Of a DNA stretch of 19,958 bases, positions 1 through 8,084 are shown piece after piece (within the stretch, counting starts at the first letter, position 1; the number at the start of each line of letters is the position of its first letter). Position numbers and translations under genes: made by a program. The notes beneath the pieces were generated by a model. The model had not been told where the DNA came from. It ran no database searches and saw nothing but the letters and a program-made list of their open reading frames with translations. The DNA comes from an uncultured Cetobacterium sp. Lineage in GTDB: Bacteria > Fusobacteriota > Fusobacteriia > Fusobacteriales > Fusobacteriaceae. Location: NCBI GenBank assembly GCA_900766645.1, contig CAAFWD010000191.1, forward strand, positions 1-19,958. The letters run 5' to 3'.

Positions 1-1
1 C

Positions 2-799
2 GATCTTGCAGGACGTTTTGTTGAAAGCAATGATCTGGTACTCGAAGATGGCCGTTATGAGATGAATTTTGAAGATTTAGAAGTTAAACTAAAACATCCC
101 ACAACTAAAATGATGATAATATGTAGTCCTCATAACCCAATTGGAAGAGTTTGGACAAAAGAGGAATTAAAAAAAGTTATAGATCTATGTGTTGAAAATG
201 ATATTATTTTAGTTTCAGATGAGATTCATAGTGATTTAATACTTTTTGATAATAAATTTGAAACAGTTGGTAAAGTTGACAAAAGAATTTTAGATAGACT
301 TGTTGTGTGTACTTCAGTTAGTAAAACTTTTAACTTAGCTGGATTAAAAGGGTCTAATATAATTATTCCAAGTAGAAATTTAAGGGAAAAATTTGTCAAT
401 GAGATTTATAAAGTTGGAGGGAAAATTGTTCCAAATCTTTTTGCAGCAATGGCTGTAGAAGCAGTTTACACTCCTGAGGGAGAAAAATGGTTAAAAGAGT
501 TAAAAATGTATTTAGAAGGAAACTATAAGTTATTAACTAAATTTATAGATGAGAATTGTCCAAATGTTAAATACGGAAAGTTAGAAGGAACATATTTAGC
601 ATGGATAGATTTAAGGGAATCTACAGCGGGAAGCTATGAAGAAATAAAAGAAAAAATAGAGAAAAAAGCTAAAATAGTAATTGATGGTGGAGAAATTTTT
701 GGTGAAGAGGGAAGAGGATTTATAAGATTAAATTTCGGATGCAATAGAAAGATTCTAGAGTTAGCTTTAAGTAGATTAAAAAATATTATTGGTAAATAA
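2..799 (+). CDS. MalY/PatB-type PLP aminotransferase (C-S lyase), 5' end missing
   Basis: This is the 3' part of a fold-type I PLP enzyme of the MalY/PatB group (cystathionine beta-lyase-like; cleaves C-S bonds of cystathionine or cysteine). The reading frame is open from base 2, so the gene starts before the window. The ATG at 62 is internal, because the codons before it (ending DGRYE) match the same family. Counting from that Met, CSPHNPIGRVW (21-31), SDEIHSDL (52-59) and the PLP-lysine motif SVSKTF (Lys88) are visible, as is a C-terminal GRGFIRLNFGC with the carboxylate-binding Arg. Family assignment is firm; the exact substrate is not. The first 20 codons use CGT, CTG, CTC and GGC, unlike the rest of the gene. 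Confidence 0.88.
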   Translation, partial: DLAGRFVESNDLVLEDGRYEMNFEDLEVKLKHPTTKMMIICSPHNPIGRVWTKEELKKVIDLCVENDIILVSDEIHSDLILFDNKFETVGKVDKRILDRLVVCTSVSKTFNLAGLKGSNIIIPSRNLREKFVNEIYKVGGKIVPNLFAAMAVEAVYTPEGEKWLKELKMYLEGNYKLLTKFIDENCPNVKYGKLEGTYLAWIDLRESTAGSYEEIKEKIEKKAKIVIDGGEIFGEEGRGFIRLNFGCNRKILELALSRLKNIIGK

Positions 800-802
800 G
801 AA

Positions 803-830
803 AAGGTGTGACTTTTAGTCACACCTTTTT
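803..830. terminator. Two-way intrinsic terminator between convergent genes
   Basis: A 10-bp perfect stem, AAGGTGTGAC (803-812) and GTCACACCTT (818-827), with a 5-nt loop, is followed by a T run on the plus strand and by TTTTCTTATTT on the minus strand. It lies 3 nt past the stop of the aminotransferase and just beyond the stop of the convergent kinase gene, so it can serve both. Confidence 0.9.
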
Positions 831-843
831 ATTTATAAAATTA

Positions 844-2298
844 TTATTGAAAATTTTTTAAAATAGGATAAAGTTTCTTAAAGTTTTCATATTTTTTATT
901 ATATAAAATTGTAGACTCTTGTTTTGGAAATTTAGAATCAACAACTTTAATTAAAGACTCACAAGCGGTATTAACATCTTTGAAAAGACCATCTCCCACA
1001 GCAGCTAAAATAGCAGCACCAAAAGCTGGTCCTTCAGTGGAATTAATAGTATCAACTTGAATATTAAATATATCTGCGATCATCTGTCTCCAAAATGGAC
1101 TTTTAGCTCCTCCTCCACTAACTCTAGCACAAGTAGCATCTACTCCCATCTCTTTAATAAGTTCCAAGGAATCTTTAAGTCCAAATGTAATCCCTTCAAT
1201 TACACATCTTGTAATATCCCCTCTAGTGTGTTGAATATTTAGTCCTGTAAAAGTTCCCTTAGCTTTAGGATCATTATGAGGGGTTCTTTCACCCATTAAA
1301 TAAGGAAGAAAATAAAGAGAGTTGTCAAATTTTGAATTCATAGCTTCATCTTCAACTAAAAGAGAGTAATTCTTAGATTTTTGAATCTCCTCTATCCACC
1401 ATTTTAACGAGGCTGCAGCAGAAAGCATAACTCCCATTTGATGGTATCCACCATTTCCATGGCAAAATGAGTGTAATCTAGCTTGAGAATCGGCAAAATA
1501 TTTTGAACTATTTGCAAAAACAACTCCTGAAGTTCCAAGAGCAACAGATAAAATTCCATCCTTTACAACTCCAACTCCAACAGCTCCAGCAGCTTGATCT
1601 CCTGCTCCAGCAACAATTTTAATATCTTTATTTAATCCTAATTCTTCAGCAACATTATTTGAAATATTTCCAACAACTTCATATGATTCGAATAACTTAG
1701 GAAGTTGTTGTTCACTTATTTCTAAAATTTCTAACATTTGTTTAGACCAAGTTCTATTTTTTACATCTAAAATTAACATTCCTGATGCATCAGAAACATC
1801 AGTGGAATAAACTCCACTTAATTTAAAGGCTATATAGTCCTTTGGAAGCATAATTTTATGAATTTTTTTAAAATTTTCAGGTTCATTATTTTTTACCCAA
1901 AGAATTTTAGGAGCTGTAAATCCAGTTAAAGCTATATTTCCAGTTAATTCAATAATATTTTCTGATATTTCATTATTTAAAAATTCACACTCTTTTTCTG
2001 TTCTTTGATCACACCATAAAATAGCAGGTCTAATAACTGTATTACTAGAATCAAGAATAACTAAACCATGCATCTGTCCACTAAAGCTAATTGATTTAAT
2101 CTCTTTTTCAAAACCAGTTGATATATCTTTTAATCCTTCAAAGGTTGCTTCTACCCACTTATCAGGATCTTGTTCTATCCAATTTTCTTGTGGAAAAATA
2201 AGAGGGTATTCTTTCGATACAGTTCTAATAACAGTCCCTTGTTTATCCATAAGAAGAAGCTTAACAGCTGATGTTCCTAAATCTATTCCTATATACAT
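844..2298 (-). CDS. xylB: FGGY-family carbohydrate kinase, xylulokinase type
   Basis: A cytoplasmic sugar kinase that phosphorylates D-xylulose or a related ketopentose with ATP. The 484-aa product is the normal length for XylB. N-terminal IGIDLGTSAVK (3-13) is the first phosphate-binding motif, SGQMHG (73-78) is the xylulokinase signature, GAGDQAAGAVG (231-241) carries the likely catalytic Asp234, and LGTSG is at 254-258. The ATG at 2298 is chosen because AGGAGG lies 7 nt upstream and the protein then begins directly with MYIGIDLG. A longer reading from a TTG at 2340 would put 14 extra residues inside a hairpin. It is the last gene of the ABC-transporter operon, so it probably acts on the imported sugar. 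No xylose isomerase is in view, so the substrate could be another pentose or pentulose. Confidence 0.9.
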   Translation of the reverse strand: MYIGIDLGTSAVKLLLMDKQGTVIRTVSKEYPLIFPQENWIEQDPDKWVEATFEGLKDISTGFEKEIKSISFSGQMHGLVILDSSNTVIRPAILWCDQRTEKECEFLNNEISENIIELTGNIALTGFTAPKILWVKNNEPENFKKIHKIMLPKDYIAFKLSGVYSTDVSDASGMLILDVKNRTWSKQMLEILEISEQQLPKLFESYEVVGNISNNVAEELGLNKDIKIVAGAGDQAAGAVGVGVVKDGILSVALGTSGVVFANSSKYFADSQARLHSFCHGNGGYHQMGVMLSAAASLKWWIEEIQKSKNYSLLVEDEAMNSKFDNSLYFLPYLMGERTPHNDPKAKGTFTGLNIQHTRGDITRCVIEGITFGLKDSLELIKEMGVDATCARVSGGGAKSPFWRQMIADIFNIQVDTINSTEGPAFGAAILAAVGDGLFKDVNTACESLIKVVDSKFPKQESTILYNKKYENFKKLYPILKNFQ

Positions 2299-2311
2299 TG
2301 TAATTCCTCCT

Positions 2312-2338
2312 ATAAAAATGTCCCGCCATAAGCGGGAC
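2312..2338 (-). promoter_or_regulatory. Intercistronic GC-rich hairpin between binding-protein and kinase genes
   Basis: On the minus strand a perfect 7-bp stem, GTCCCGC and GCGGGAC, with a 5-nt loop starts 10 nt after the stop of the binding-protein gene. ATTTTTAT and the kinase RBS follow it. The short U run suggests a leaky terminator or an mRNA-stabilising 3' structure that lets the abundant periplasmic protein be made in excess over the kinase. The structure is seen; the role is inferred. Confidence 0.7.
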
Positions 2339-2348
2339 AAATAATCTA

Positions 2349-3302
2349 TTAGTTTCTAGGGCTTTGGTTAGCTGGGTACATGATAACTTCAATTGGCATT
2401 TGAGTAGATTTTGGTGATTTTCCATCTTTTAAATACTCATCCATAACAATTGCAGCTTTCTTACCGATTAAGTTAAAGTCTTGAACAACAGTAATAGACA
2501 TTTTTCCTTCATCAACTAATTTTTTACCTTCTGCAGATCCATCAAATCCGATGATTGTAAAGTTTTTAATATCAAATCTGTTATCATTCATAATAGCGCC
2601 TATAACTCCAACAGCCATAACGTCATTTTCACAATAAACAGCGTACTTTCCATTTGTATCAAGAGCACTTAATTTTGACTCGAAAACATTTTGAGCAACG
2701 TCTTGAGCAAAGTTTCCAGTTAACTCAATGTATCTTTCTTCATTATTAGCAAGAGCATTCCATTCAGAACCAGCTTCTGTTGATTTTAAATAATCATTAA
2801 ATCCTTTATATCTGCTAATATGAGCAGTGTGTCCGTCAATACCTCTCATATGAATAACTCCAGTAAGAGTAGAAGGGTTTAAGTTGGATTTCTTAACTAA
2901 CCATTCAGCAGCAAATTTTCCACCATCTTGGTTATCAGTAGCAATCTCAGCTAAAAGGTCTACTCCTTCAACTGTTGTATCAACAGTGATAACAGGAATA
3001 TCCATGCTAACAGCATCATTTAAAACGGCTTCAGTAGCATCTTTGTTAAGAGGATTCATAACAATAGCAGCAGATTGTTTAACAATAGCGTCTTCAACTT
3101 GACTAGGTTGTTTTGTAGCATCATTAGCAGCATCATATACGTCAACCTCATATCCACGAGTTTTAGCTTCTTGAATAAAAGAGTTTTCTAAAACGCTAAA
3201 GAATTCATTTGATCTGTTTGACATCATTAAAGCAACTTTCTTTGTTGTAGAACCGAATGCGATGCTTCCACAGATTAAAGACATTAATAATAATTTTTTC
3301 AT
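2349..3302 (-). CDS. Periplasmic sugar-binding protein of an ABC importer (RbsB-like, Peripla_BP_4)
   Basis: The 317-aa product binds the sugar in the periplasm and delivers it to the permease. The N-terminus MKKLLLMSLICGSIAFG is a signal peptide with a likely signal-peptidase I site after AFG (about residue 17). A Cys sits in the hydrophobic core but does not fit a lipobox, so a soluble periplasmic protein is preferred. The body has RbsB-like landmarks: SNRSNEFFSVLENSF, VMNPLNKDA, IPVITVDTTVEG, IATDNQDGGKFAAEW and FTIIGFDGSAEGKK. The start has GGGGGT 6 nt upstream. It lies 15 nt after the permease gene and before the kinase. Sugar specificity cannot be read from the sequence; the neighbouring kinase points to a pentose or pentulose. 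Confidence 0.88.
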   Translation of the reverse strand: MKKLLLMSLICGSIAFGSTTKKVALMMSNRSNEFFSVLENSFIQEAKTRGYEVDVYDAANDATKQPSQVEDAIVKQSAAIVMNPLNKDATEAVLNDAVSMDIPVITVDTTVEGVDLLAEIATDNQDGGKFAAEWLVKKSNLNPSTLTGVIHMRGIDGHTAHISRYKGFNDYLKSTEAGSEWNALANNEERYIELTGNFAQDVAQNVFESKLSALDTNGKYAVYCENDVMAVGVIGAIMNDNRFDIKNFTIIGFDGSAEGKKLVDEGKMSITVVQDFNLIGKKAAIVMDEYLKDGKSPKSTQMPIEVIMYPANQSPRN

Positions 3303-3317
3303 TGTGTTACCCCCAGG

Positions 3318-4301
3318 CTATTTATTTTTTTTACGGTCAGCAATTACAGCAAATAGAATTACTAAACCTTTAATTACTTCTTGGTAGAAAGATGAAACTC
3401 CAAGAAGATTAAGTCCATTGTTTAGAATACCGATTATAAGAGCTCCAATAAGAGTTCCAAATATCTTACCTCTTCCACCTGACATAGATGTTCCACCAAT
3501 AACAACAGCAGCGATTGCATCTAACTCTGCTCCTTGAGCAGCGTTAGGGTATATAGAGTTATATCTAGAAATATAAAGGATTGAAGCTAAACCTGCTAAA
3601 AATCCACTGATAGAGTAAGCTATGATTTTTATTTTATCAACTGGAATTGTTGATAATCTAGCAGCTTCTTCATTTCCACCAGTAGCATAAAGATGTCTAC
3701 CAAAAAGAGTTTTACCTAGTATGAACCAAATAATTACAAATAAAACTAGATATATAATCATTGAAATAGGTAGATTTGCAATTTGCCCTCTATTTATATA
3801 TTTCATAGTTTCAGAAGCTTTATTTATTCCTCTAACAGGAAGACCATTTGAAATAATTAATGTAATTCCTCTATAAATAGTCATCGTAACCAAAGTTGCG
3901 ATAAACGGTTGAAGTTTAATTTTAGCAACAAGAACTCCATTAACAGCTCCAAGAATTGTTCCAAGAGCTAAAGCTGCAGGAATAACAACTAAAATAGGAA
4001 GCTGGAATTTAACTAACATTAAACCTGCAATATATCCTACAAGTGCTAAAGTTGATCCAACTGTTAAATCTATACATCCAAGTAAAATAACGAAAGTCAT
4101 TCCAAATGCTAATAGTCCATTTATAGAAGACTGTTTAAAAATATTTTGAATATTGTATAGAGAGAAAAAGTTTCCATTAATACTTCCGAAAAAACCAGAT
4201 ATTGCAATTAGAATAAGAACTAACCCATATTTTTCAAAAATATTTTTTAAAGGAAAACTATTTCCTTGATTTGCTGAGATAGTTTGAGTGTTACTTGACA
4301 T
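3318..4301 (-). CDS. Sugar ABC transporter permease (RbsC/MglC family)
   Basis: The inner-membrane channel subunit of the importer; 327 aa is normal for the BPD_transp_2 family. After a hydrophilic N-terminus (about 25 residues) there are roughly eight to ten hydrophobic segments. The family landmarks ILLGCIDLTVGST (about residues 72-84) and AIAAVVIGGTSMSGGRGKIFGTLIGA (roughly 260-290, contacting the ATPase) are clear. The start ATG is 1 nt after the stop of the ATPase gene (TAA-A-ATG), with AGGAGG inside the end of that gene, so translational coupling is likely. Confidence 0.92.
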   Translation of the reverse strand: MSSNTQTISANQGNSFPLKNIFEKYGLVLILIAISGFFGSINGNFFSLYNIQNIFKQSSINGLLAFGMTFVILLGCIDLTVGSTLALVGYIAGLMLVKFQLPILVVIPAALALGTILGAVNGVLVAKIKLQPFIATLVTMTIYRGITLIISNGLPVRGINKASETMKYINRGQIANLPISMIIYLVLFVIIWFILGKTLFGRHLYATGGNEEAARLSTIPVDKIKIIAYSISGFLAGLASILYISRYNSIYPNAAQGAELDAIAAVVIGGTSMSGGRGKIFGTLIGALIIGILNNGLNLLGVSSFYQEVIKGLVILFAVIADRKKNK

Positions 4302-4302
4302 T

Positions 4303-5787
4303 TTAATTTCCTCCTAAAAATGCTACTTTTAATACTTCTTCATGGTTGATATTATCACCTTCGAAGATTTTTGCTATTGTTTTATCGTGAACAACAGCAA
4401 CTCTATCTGAAACTCCAACAACTTCTGGAAGTTCACTTGAAACAAGAATTATAGCAACTCCTTGTTTTTTTAACTCATTAATAACTTCGTAGATCTCTTT
4501 CTTTGCTCCTACATCAACACCTCTTGTAGGTTCATCTAAAATTAAAATTTTTGGACTAGTTTCTAGCCATTTAGCAAAAACTATCTTCTGTTGATTTCCA
4601 CCACTTAAACTTTTAACCTTTTGTTTAGAGTTGAAAACTTTAATTTTTAATTTATTTATATAATGATCAACAACAGTTTCGATTTTATTATCATCAACAA
4701 CAGAGCCTTTTAAGAAGTTACGAAGAGATGGAATAGCAATATTTTCTTTTACATCAAAATCAAGAATAAGTCCCTCTTCTTTTCTGTCTTCCGTTACAAA
4801 TCCAATTCCATATTTTTTACCATCTAAAGGAGTTCTAATAGTTGCTTTATTACCCTCTATAAAAATATCTCCTGTATAATCTGAGTCACTTCCGAAAATA
4901 GCATGCATAATTTCAGATCTTCCAGCTCCCATAAGACCTGCAAAACCTAATACTTCACCAGCTTTTACAGAGAAATTTATATTGTTAAAAACACCAGTTT
5001 TAGAAAGATTTTTTACTTCAATCATAGTTTTACCCGGAGTGACTAAATCTTTTCTATAAAGATCATCTATAGCTTTTCCAGTCATCATCTCTACAACTTT
5101 TTCTTCTGAGACTATTTTTAAATCTTCAGTTCCAATATACTGACCATCTCTTAAAATCGTTATTCTATCACACATTCTAAAAATCTCTTCCATTCTGTGA
5201 GAAACATAAAGGAAACTAACTCCTTTAGATTTAAGCTCTAAAACAATCTTAAAAAGATTTTCAATCTCTTTATTTGTCAATGCAGCTGTAGGTTCATCTA
5301 GAATAATAAGCTGGGCATCAATTAAAAGTGCTTTAGCAATTTCTACCATTTGTTGGTATCCAATACTTAAATCTTTCATAAGGGTGTTTGGTTTAATATG
5401 ACCGATTCCTAAAGTCTCTAATTTTTCAGAGCAAATAGAATCCATAGTTTTAGTATCAAGAACTCTGCCTTTTAGAATTTCTTTTCCTAAGAATAGATTT
5501 TCACATACAGTCATCTCTCTTATCACGTTTAATTCTTGGTGAACATATGCTATTTTAGCGGCTTCACTATCAGCAATTGTTTTGATATCGATCTCTTTTC
5601 CATCTATAGTAATCTTACCTGAATTTTTAGTATAAACTCCAGTAAGTACCTTAATTAGCGTAGATTTTCCAGCACCATTTTCTCCCATAAGTGCATGGAT
5701 TTCACCATCATTAACTTGAAGATTTATTCCTTTTAAAACATGAACATCTCCAAATGATTTGTGAATGTTTTGCATTTCAACTTTCAA
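4303..5787 (-). CDS. Sugar ABC transporter ATPase with two nucleotide-binding domains (RbsA/MglA family), TTG start
   Basis: The 494-aa duplicated ATPase powers import by the permease. Domain 1: Walker A GENGAGKST (35-43), signature LSIGYQQ (140-146), Walker B LIILDEP (160-166). Domain 2: degenerate Walker A GLMGAGRSE (284-292), signature LSGGNQQ (394-400), Walker B ILILDEP (414-420), then TRGVDVG. A degenerate second Walker A is usual in this family. The TTG at 5787 is chosen because GGAG lies 6 nt upstream; the next in-frame ATG (5775) would be about 18 nt from that RBS. It is the first gene of the operon. Whether the substrate is ribose, xylose, galactose or another sugar is unknown. Confidence 0.93.
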   Translation of the reverse strand: MKVEMQNIHKSFGDVHVLKGINLQVNDGEIHALMGENGAGKSTLIKVLTGVYTKNSGKITIDGKEIDIKTIADSEAAKIAYVHQELNVIREMTVCENLFLGKEILKGRVLDTKTMDSICSEKLETLGIGHIKPNTLMKDLSIGYQQMVEIAKALLIDAQLIILDEPTAALTNKEIENLFKIVLELKSKGVSFLYVSHRMEEIFRMCDRITILRDGQYIGTEDLKIVSEEKVVEMMTGKAIDDLYRKDLVTPGKTMIEVKNLSKTGVFNNINFSVKAGEVLGFAGLMGAGRSEIMHAIFGSDSDYTGDIFIEGNKATIRTPLDGKKYGIGFVTEDRKEEGLILDFDVKENIAIPSLRNFLKGSVVDDNKIETVVDHYINKLKIKVFNSKQKVKSLSGGNQQKIVFAKWLETSPKILILDEPTRGVDVGAKKEIYEVINELKKQGVAIILVSSELPEVVGVSDRVAVVHDKTIAKIFEGDNINHEEVLKVAFLGGN

Positions 5788-5837
5788 TGTTGACTCCTTT
5801 CATAAATAAAAAAATAACAAATTTTGTAACCAATGGA

Positions 5838-5866
5838 ATAATAGCACAATATTTAAAGATATACAA
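5838..5866 (-). promoter_or_regulatory. Sigma70-type promoter of the sugar-uptake operon
   Basis: On the minus strand TTGTAT (5861-5866), a 17-nt spacer and TATTAT (5838-5843) lie about 50 nt before the ATPase start. An 11-nt palindrome, ACAAA-T-TTTGT (5817-5827), sits just downstream of the predicted transcription start, where a repressor could bind. No regulator gene is in the window. Confidence 0.6.
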
Positions 5867-5930
5867 TGGGCTCAAGGGTGAAATAGAGTACAAAAATTAA
5901 AAAAAATCAAAAAAATGTATGAAGAACATA

Positions 5931-5962
5931 AAAAAACGCCATATTGTGCACACAATATGGCG
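5931..5962 (-). terminator. Terminator after the Tsx-like gene
   Basis: Arms CGCCATATTGTG (5937-5948) and CACAATATGGCG (5951-5962) form a long stem, the innermost pairs opening as loop. On the minus strand a run of six T follows. It lies 22 nt past the stop of the channel gene and ahead of the sugar-operon promoter, insulating the two. Confidence 0.88.
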
Positions 5963-5984
5963 AAGTATGGTACATTATTTACTT

Positions 5985-6827
5985 TTAGAACGTCACAGAG
6001 TAGTGTACACCAACAGCTGTGGAATTACTTCCAGAAGCATATTGATGAACCTCTGAAAAGTTATGATTTATTTGATATGTATAACTTACAGATAGGTTAT
6101 CATTTAGGAATAATCTAAGTTGATTTTGCCACTGAAGTGAAGTAGTTGTTTGATTTTCAGAATAATATTCATTATAAGTATCACTGTCTTTAGCTCCGAA
6201 TACATAATCTACCCATCCACTAAAACCTACTTTCATTCCATTTTCAAATCTGTATAAAGTAGCACCATAAGAGGCATTTAGCATAAATCCATCCCATTTT
6301 TTTTCGTTTCTAAAATAATTTCTTTCTATGTATCTAGCATAAAAGTTAGTTTTAAAATATTCAAAACCAGGTACGTTTAAATAGTTACCTATACCGAAAT
6401 AATGTTTTTTTATACCTAAAGATTTCCCATAATCAAAACCTCTTTTATTATCGTAGTCAAAGAGATAGGAAAGGAACCATTCATTAACAGGTCCTATAGA
6501 AAGATCTTTTCCAATTAATCCATCAATTGAAATTCTAGGATTAAATTCAGCATATACATAGTTAGGATCTGAATTTTTTTTATCACTTAGATCGCTATCA
6601 TTAAAAATATTAGAACGATCTACAAACCAATAAAGATCAAGAAGATTATATCTAGTAGTACCCTGTACTTCAAAGATAGTATCTTTTTCAGACGGACCAA
6701 AGCCATTTGGTAAGGAGTTGTTTTTAATAATCCCCACTTCAATTATATTGAAATTCCATGGTTCGTATTTGGCAAAAGTATTAAGTGAAGTAAAAATAAA
6801 ACTAGCAAATAAAATTTTTTTTAGCAT
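5985..6827 (-). CDS. Tsx-like outer-membrane channel (nucleoside-specific porin family)
   Basis: A 280-aa predicted outer-membrane beta-barrel. Signal peptide MLKKILFASFIFTSLNTFA is followed by KYEPWNFN. The body is rich in alternating aromatic strands (YLFDYDNKRGFDYG, TNFYARYIERNYF, LRLFLNDNLSVSYTYQ), and the chain ends in Phe, as expected for BAM-dependent barrels. The N-terminal pattern, barrel size and overall layout resemble the Tsx/OmpK family, which passes nucleosides and other small solutes. The start has GGGG about 11 nt upstream, a rather long spacing. It lies 33 nt after the CobD-like gene with no terminator between, so the two are probably co-transcribed. Family membership is recognition without alignment; the solute is unknown. 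Confidence 0.75.
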   Translation of the reverse strand: MLKKILFASFIFTSLNTFAKYEPWNFNIIEVGIIKNNSLPNGFGPSEKDTIFEVQGTTRYNLLDLYWFVDRSNIFNDSDLSDKKNSDPNYVYAEFNPRISIDGLIGKDLSIGPVNEWFLSYLFDYDNKRGFDYGKSLGIKKHYFGIGNYLNVPGFEYFKTNFYARYIERNYFRNEKKWDGFMLNASYGATLYRFENGMKVGFSGWVDYVFGAKDSDTYNEYYSENQTTTSLQWQNQLRLFLNDNLSVSYTYQINHNFSEVHQYASGSNSTAVGVHYSVTF

Positions 6828-6860
6828 TAATAAATATTCCCCTTTTATATATTTAATTTT

Positions 6861-7943
6861 TTATAAAGCTTGTATAAAGTTTTTAATCTCAAAAATTAAT
6901 TTTTCTATATTTTCTTTATTTAGCACACATACACGGAAAAATTTATTATCTAATCCTTCAAAAGATTTAGCATTTCTTATTATAATTCCTTTTTCTAAAA
7001 GAAAATTATGAAGATCATCAGAATTAAATTTATCGTTTAAAATCTCACATAAAATAAAATTACTGTTGCTATTATAAACTTTAAAATCTGTAAAGGTTTT
7101 AAGTTGAGAAAAAAGAAAATTAAAATTAATTTCAAAGTTTTTTCTACAGAAATTTATGAAATCTATATCTTTAAACATAGCCTCTCCCATAACATCTGCA
7201 AAAATATTTATATTCCAAAGATTCGGCAAAGATTTTAAACCATCTAAAATTTTACCTTTAGAGATTATAGCATATCCCAATCTAATTCCAGGAGTGGAAA
7301 AAAATTTAGAAGTACCTCTTATTACAATAATATTTTCAATAGAATCAATTAAATTTATAGCTGATGTTTTTGAAAAATCAGTAAATTCAATATATGTTTC
7401 ATCTATCATAATTGTTTTTTTAAAGAAGTTTGAAATATTTTTTATTTCATCTAAAGTTAGAAGAGTTCCTGTTGGATTATTAGGATTGCAAATGATTATC
7501 ATGTCTATTTCGTTTTTATTTATAGTATCTTTAATTTCATTTATATTAATTTTAAAGTTATTTTCTTTTTTATAGAAAATTTTAATAACTTCACAATTTA
7601 TTTTTAAAAGTTCCTTTTCATATTCAGAATATGCAGGAGACAATAGAAGGGCTTTTTTTGGTGAAACTACTTTTATTGAAGAAGAGATAAGTTCAGTAGC
7701 ACCACTTCCAAGAACTAAATTATCAGAATTACAATGACAGTATTCAGATATACTATTTTTTAAATCTACATATTCAGGATCTGGATAAATACTTGCTAAA
7801 TGTATATTTTCTTTTAAAGCCTCGACACTTTTAGGACTAAGTCCAAAAGGATTTATGTTAGAACTAAAATCAATAAAACTATCTTTTTTTATTCCTAAAC
7901 TTTTTGAAAGCTCAAATAGATTTGCTCCATGATTGATTTTCAT
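6861..7943 (-). CDS. cobD: CobD-like threonine-phosphate decarboxylase / histidinol-phosphate aminotransferase family
   Basis: A 360-aa PLP enzyme. CobD decarboxylates L-threonine O-3-phosphate to the aminopropanol phosphate arm of the cobalamin lower loop. The N-terminus HGANLFELSKSLGIKKD followed by FSSNINPFG is typical of CobD rather than HisC. Also visible are NPNNPTG (153-159), Asp181 in DETY, the PLP Lys213 in RGTSKFF and Arg221 in GIRLGY. AGGAGGGG lies about 8 nt before the start. No other cobalamin-synthesis gene is in the window, so it stands apart from any cob cluster, though a cobalamin riboswitch lies about 2.8 kb away on the same strand. HisC-like activity is the main alternative. 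Confidence 0.78.
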   Translation of the reverse strand: MKINHGANLFELSKSLGIKKDSFIDFSSNINPFGLSPKSVEALKENIHLASIYPDPEYVDLKNSISEYCHCNSDNLVLGSGATELISSSIKVVSPKKALLLSPAYSEYEKELLKINCEVIKIFYKKENNFKININEIKDTINKNEIDMIIICNPNNPTGTLLTLDEIKNISNFFKKTIMIDETYIEFTDFSKTSAINLIDSIENIIVIRGTSKFFSTPGIRLGYAIISKGKILDGLKSLPNLWNINIFADVMGEAMFKDIDFINFCRKNFEINFNFLFSQLKTFTDFKVYNSNSNFILCEILNDKFNSDDLHNFLLEKGIIIRNAKSFEGLDNKFFRVCVLNKENIEKLIFEIKNFIQAL

Positions 7944-7965
7944 AAAAGCCCCTCCTCTAAGTAAT

Positions 7966-7971
7966 ATTATA
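7966..7971 (-). promoter_or_regulatory. -10 element of the cobD-tsx unit
   Basis: A perfect TATAAT lies on the minus strand 23 nt before the CobD-like start. No convincing -35 is seen 16-18 nt upstream, only AT-rich sequence. Confidence 0.5.
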
Positions 7972-8020
7972 CATTATTCTAACAAATATAAATTTTTTTG
8001 GCAAAGTAATTTTAAAATAG

Positions 8021-8049
8021 TTGTTTACAGAGAGGGAGAGTGATAAAAT
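8021..8049 (+). promoter_or_regulatory. Promoter of yvcK
   Basis: TTGTTT (8021-8026), a 17-nt spacer and TAAAAT (8044-8049). Transcription would begin near 8056, downstream of the in-frame GTG at 8040. This argues that translation starts at 8085. Confidence 0.55.
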
Positions 8050-8084
8050 ATAGACAAATCAAGAAACAAAAAGGGGAAATAAAT

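Noticed and set aside
2299..2340. Longer xylulokinase start at TTG 2340
   Set aside because: The extra 14 codons lie in the intercistronic hairpin and RBS; ATG 2298 has AGGAGG 7 nt upstream.
3303..3317. Lipoprotein signal on the sugar-binding protein because of a Cys in the signal region
   Set aside because: The residues before that Cys (SLI) do not fit a lipobox, and an AFG site later gives a better signal-peptidase I cleavage.
5915..6118. Plus-strand ORF overlapping the 3' end of the Tsx-like gene
   Set aside because: It has no RBS, lies antisense to a gene with a signal peptide and barrel ending, and runs through that gene's terminator.
6718..7575. Plus-strand ORFs opposite cobD and tsx
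   Set aside because: They are shadows of the minus-strand genes, with compositions reflecting antisense AT-rich coding sequence and no RBS.
8040..8084. Longer YvcK start at GTG 8040
   Set aside because: It overlaps the predicted promoter and adds 15 residues not typical of the family; ATG 8085 has a well-placed RBS.
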